A DNA stretch of 5,693 nt, taken from assembly GCA_002505455.1 (NCBI GenBank), contig DAVB01000039.1:1-5693 (forward strand), read 5' to 3'. A program made the translations under genes and the position numbers. Below are positions 5,521-5,693 of this stretch, in pieces. Every line of letters starts with the position of its first letter. Within the stretch, counting starts at the first letter, position 1. The DNA is from Euryarchaeota archaeon UBA52. Lineage in GTDB: Archaea; Thermoplasmatota; Poseidoniia; Poseidoniales; Thalassarchaeaceae. The notes under the pieces are model-generated. The model ran no database searches and was not told the DNA's origin. It saw nothing but the letters and a program-made list of their open reading frames with translations.

Positions 5521-5693
5521 GGGAGTCCTCCGTTAAGGCGCGGAATGTCGTCATGCATGCGGGACAGCGTGCAACCACGGGCCTCCGATTGATTGGTACC
5601 TTCAAGGTCTGTTCGCATGATGGGCAGTCGATTATGTCGGTTGATGACGAGGCCTTGGGTATCGAGTCCTGTTTCTCATTCACTGCTGGCCCT
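5510..5693 (-). CDS. Zinc-ribbon protein, C-terminal 60 residues only
   Basis: This is an open frame without a start in the window, entering at the right edge and ending at TGA (5510-5512). It reads through the start of the DtxR-like gene, an 11-nt overlap. After a polar linker rich in Ser, the visible part has four cysteines in a CPSC-x16-CPAC pattern (residues 23, 26, 43 and 46 of the fragment). The context DIIDCPSCEQTLKVP and VVARCPACMTTFRAL is typical of a small treble-Cys/zinc-ribbon module that binds one zinc. Such modules end many archaeal regulatory or membrane proteins, so the function of the whole protein cannot be told from this piece. It is in the same operon as the downstream regulator, membrane protein and coiled-coil genes. 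Confidence 0.75.
   Translation of the reverse strand, partial: GPAVNEKQDSIPKASSSTDIIDCPSCEQTLKVPINRRPVVARCPACMTTFRALTEDSHEH
5527..5531 (-). promoter_or_regulatory. Ribosome binding site of the DtxR-like regulator
   Basis: GGAGG on the minus strand is 6 nt before the ATG at 5520 and fixes that start. It lies inside the 3' end of the overlapping zinc-ribbon gene. Confidence 0.75.

Overview
The window looks like an archaeal genome fragment. It carries the archaeal/eukaryotic-type ribosomal protein eS1 (S3Ae), an archaeal exosome-associated RNA-binding protein (COG1325 type), a COG1340-type archaeal coiled-coil protein and an archaeal-style TATA box. Strong GGAGG Shine-Dalgarno sites, tight gene packing and the character of the proteins suggest a euryarchaeal lineage, perhaps an uncultured marine Thermoplasmatota (Marine Group II/III-like). 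That placement is inference only, because no taxonomic search could be run.

Layout. (1) Positions 1-456, minus strand: the N-terminal 152 codons of eS1, running off the left edge. (2) 457-587: a divergent promoter region. The rightward promoter has a TATA box about 27 nt before the first ATG, which implies leaderless mRNA. The leftward gene has a Shine-Dalgarno site and a small leader hairpin. (3) 588-2354, plus strand: a probable operon of a COG1325 RNA-binding protein, a 7Fe FdxA-type ferredoxin and PdxS, the lyase subunit of pyridoxal 5'-phosphate synthase. (4) 2356-5693, minus strand, converging on pdxS with a 1-nt gap: four tightly packed genes. In transcription order these are a zinc-ribbon protein (only its C-terminus is in the window), a DtxR/MntR-family regulator, a five-span membrane protein with a large soluble domain, and a COG1340-type coiled-coil protein. 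Junctions are an 11-nt overlap, a 1-nt gap and a TGATG overlap, so these genes are probably co-transcribed and partly translationally coupled.

How the parts relate. eS1 and the RNA-binding protein share a divergent control region, and both belong to translation/RNA metabolism. Ferredoxin and PdxS are co-transcribed housekeeping redox and vitamin B6 functions with no obvious biochemical link. The most intriguing part is the minus-strand cluster. Its DtxR-like protein keeps the winged-helix, dimerisation and FeoA/SH3-like domains but appears to have lost nearly all canonical metal ligands. It sits with an unrecognised membrane protein and a cytoplasmic coiled-coil protein of unknown function, so the cluster may be an uncharacterised membrane-associated system. 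No RNA genes, mobile elements, CRISPR arrays or attachment sites were seen.
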